Of a stretch of DNA of 64,000 bases, positions 63,701 through 64,000 are shown piece by piece. The DNA is from Chloroflexota bacterium (GTDB taxonomy: Bacteria; Chloroflexota; Anaerolineae; J102), in the NCBI GenBank assembly GCA_029782215.1, contig JAKOVD010000110.1:45538-109537 (forward strand), in the 5' to 3' direction. Under the pieces are notes generated by a model. That model did not search any database. It saw only the letters and a program-made list of their open reading frames with translations, and had not been told where the DNA came from. The translations under genes and the position numbers were made by a program. Every line of letters begins with the position of its first letter. Positions within the stretch are counted from its first letter, which is position 1.

Positions 63701-64000
63701 GTTGTGTCCACTGACACATTCGTCGTGCACGTGTACGTCCACGTCTCCGTCAGGTCCAACCGCCCATTGTTGTTGGCGTCTCCCCCAGCCTGCGGGCCCA
63801 CAAGCGGCGAACACTTGTCGTCCACCACCGTCACGCTCCCCAGCGGCGTGTCCCCCGTGTTCGTCACCGTGTAGTGGTACACCACCTGGTCCCCTGCCTT
63901 GATGTACTCCACCGCCCCGTCCGCCGCATTGTTCGCCGTCTTCACCACCTGGATGCCCGGCGCCACCACATCCACCACCGCCGGGTCCTTGTCCTCCACC
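60775..64000 (-). CDS. Large DUF11-repeat surface protein with Cys-paired repeats (N-terminus outside window)
   Basis: At least 1075 residues; the frame runs off the right edge, and a GTG at 63999 is internal because it lies within a repeat. Six to seven ~125-residue DUF11-type repeats each contain 'YTYTVTNTGDTPL', then DDKCSP, 'GDANNNGRLDLTETW' and TYTCTT, so every repeat has one Cys pair, a likely disulfide. SdrD_B (IGDLVWWDINDNGIQDAGEPG), a DUF11-like domain (ISFTIRITNTGKSWIT) and the Fn3-like module (VVLRWRTRSETNLLGFNVYRS) follow. The end (VVVGAKPTSK) lacks the FAPxYL tail of its neighbours. Secretion is inferred from the paralogues. Confidence 0.85.
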   Translation of the reverse strand, partial: VEDKDPAVVDVVAPGIQVVKTANNAADGAVEYIKAGDQVVYHYTVTNTGDTPLGSVTVVDDKCSPLVGPQAGGDANNNGRLDLTETWTYTCTTNVSVDTTNTATATGTPTDANGTPLPDIGTVEDKDPAVVDVVAPGIQIVKTVDKPIIYSGDTVIYTYTVTNTGDTPLDITSMGDDKCSPLTFVSGDANNNGRLDLTEAWKYTCTMALTQDTINKATVVGQPVDNQGQPLPDIGPVQDEDTQNVNVINPAIKVVKTADPTVVLPGGSVTYTYTVTNPGDDPLSNVAVGDDKCSPVAYVSGDANTNSKLENGETWLFTCTTSLNQDTINTATATGDDSLGNPVEDKDTAFVDVQIVGLQIDKQVDKPVIYNGDTVVYTYTVTTNGQDPVFNVAVGDNACSPVTGPTGDTGNDGILQPGETWIYTCTTSLIQDTTNIATVTGEDALQNPLRDEASAFVEVIHPAIHVVKQATPTTILANGAVLYTYVVTNPGDEPLSGVTLGDDKCSPVQFVGGDSNLNGKLDPGEGWLYVCTTTLSQDTTNKATVSGKDRFDKPVSDEAQAFVDVVHPGIQVVKTAGNAADNTILYVMPGSPVTYTYKVTNTGDTPLASVTVGDNTCSPVLGPQAGGDANSNGRLDLTETWTYTCTTTLTQNTTNIATASGQPTDANGGPLPGIGPVRDEDDAVVQMGGLIGDLVWWDINDNGIQDAGEPGIPGVTVVLAGPVSQTFTTDANGIYTFTNLPPGGYTVSILASEFVSGGTLENWTGSPQNQGGDDTKDSDADPNTHAANVVLLQGQVDPTTDFGFDLPSSYTVTKQFHGFEPFAVGEAISFTIRITNTGKSWITLLPVTDVYTPTYLAFGYQGSYSAPTSDDNVNDGQIDWSDLTAAPPNGTGLDLGPGLSTSLIVTFTANADTGSLPFSRTVNVAEISGAFADPDGPQGPLPADEPLPDQKAVDPVQIIKPTGLTLDAVSARASGSTVVLRWRTRSETNLLGFNVYRSGGMMLPGAAIDAYEPVNASLVAANFPGANQGGGYHVFDADLEPGLYRYVIEAVQLNGSTWRTEPLAVVVGAKPTSK

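Noticed and set aside
33889..64000. Megasynthase (NRPS/PKS) explanation for the giant genes
   Set aside because: No adenylation, ketosynthase or carrier motifs; sequence is Ig-like repeats rich in Thr, Asn, Gly and Asp behind signal peptides.

Overview
The window is GC-rich bacterial DNA that most resembles the phylum Chloroflexota (an Anaerolineae or Caldilineae relative is my best guess). The reasons are secreted proteins with long Thr/Pro linkers of the NTPVPPT type, C-termini of the 'VYLP / FAPxYL' kind, a short-form HisG with HisZ, and heptanucleotide repeats in the spacers. This assignment is inference; no rRNA or other marker gene is present.

Region 1 (1-890, minus strand): the N-terminal part of a dGTPase-type HD hydrolase cut by the left edge, preceded by a small DUF123/GIY-YIG-like protein.

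Region 2 (891-12384, plus strand): a histidine biosynthesis operon, hisZ-hisG-hisD-hisC-hisB-DUF402-hisH-bioY-MBL hydrolase-hisA-GNAT-hisF-hisI-hisE. It encodes every step except histidinol-phosphatase. A near-consensus promoter is followed by a 22-codon leader peptide with three consecutive His codons before its stop and then an intrinsic terminator, which together look like a his attenuator. Five spacers carry arrays of a degenerate 7-nt repeat (core CAATCCG/CAATTCG), most ending at the next start codon.

Region 3 (12498-18885): a protein with two Gmad2-like Ig domains; convergent to it, a three-gene ABC export system (lipoprotein membrane-fusion protein, double-FtsX permease, ATPase fused to a cyclic-nucleotide-binding domain); and an OsmC peroxidase.

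Region 4 (18986-33316, all minus): a secreted protein of about a dozen ~48-residue repeats, a secreted SdrD_B-domain protein, and three tandem secreted subtilisin-like proteases. Each protease has SdrD_B-like domain(s), an I9-like propeptide, an S8 domain and one to three malectin-like domains.

Region 5 (33889-64000, all minus): four consecutive very large surface proteins (3106, about 1293 and 4317 residues, and one cut by the right edge) built from DUF11-type and SdrD_B domains. All four end in the same order: SdrD_B, a DUF11-like 'RITNTG..W' domain, and a Fn3-like module. The last ~140 residues of the 3106- and 4317-residue proteins are almost identical, also at DNA level, which points to recent duplication or gene conversion. 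Regions 4 and 5 look like one cell-surface locus of sugar-binding proteases next to giant adhesin or sheath proteins. I see no tRNA, rRNA, IS element, phage or CRISPR array.
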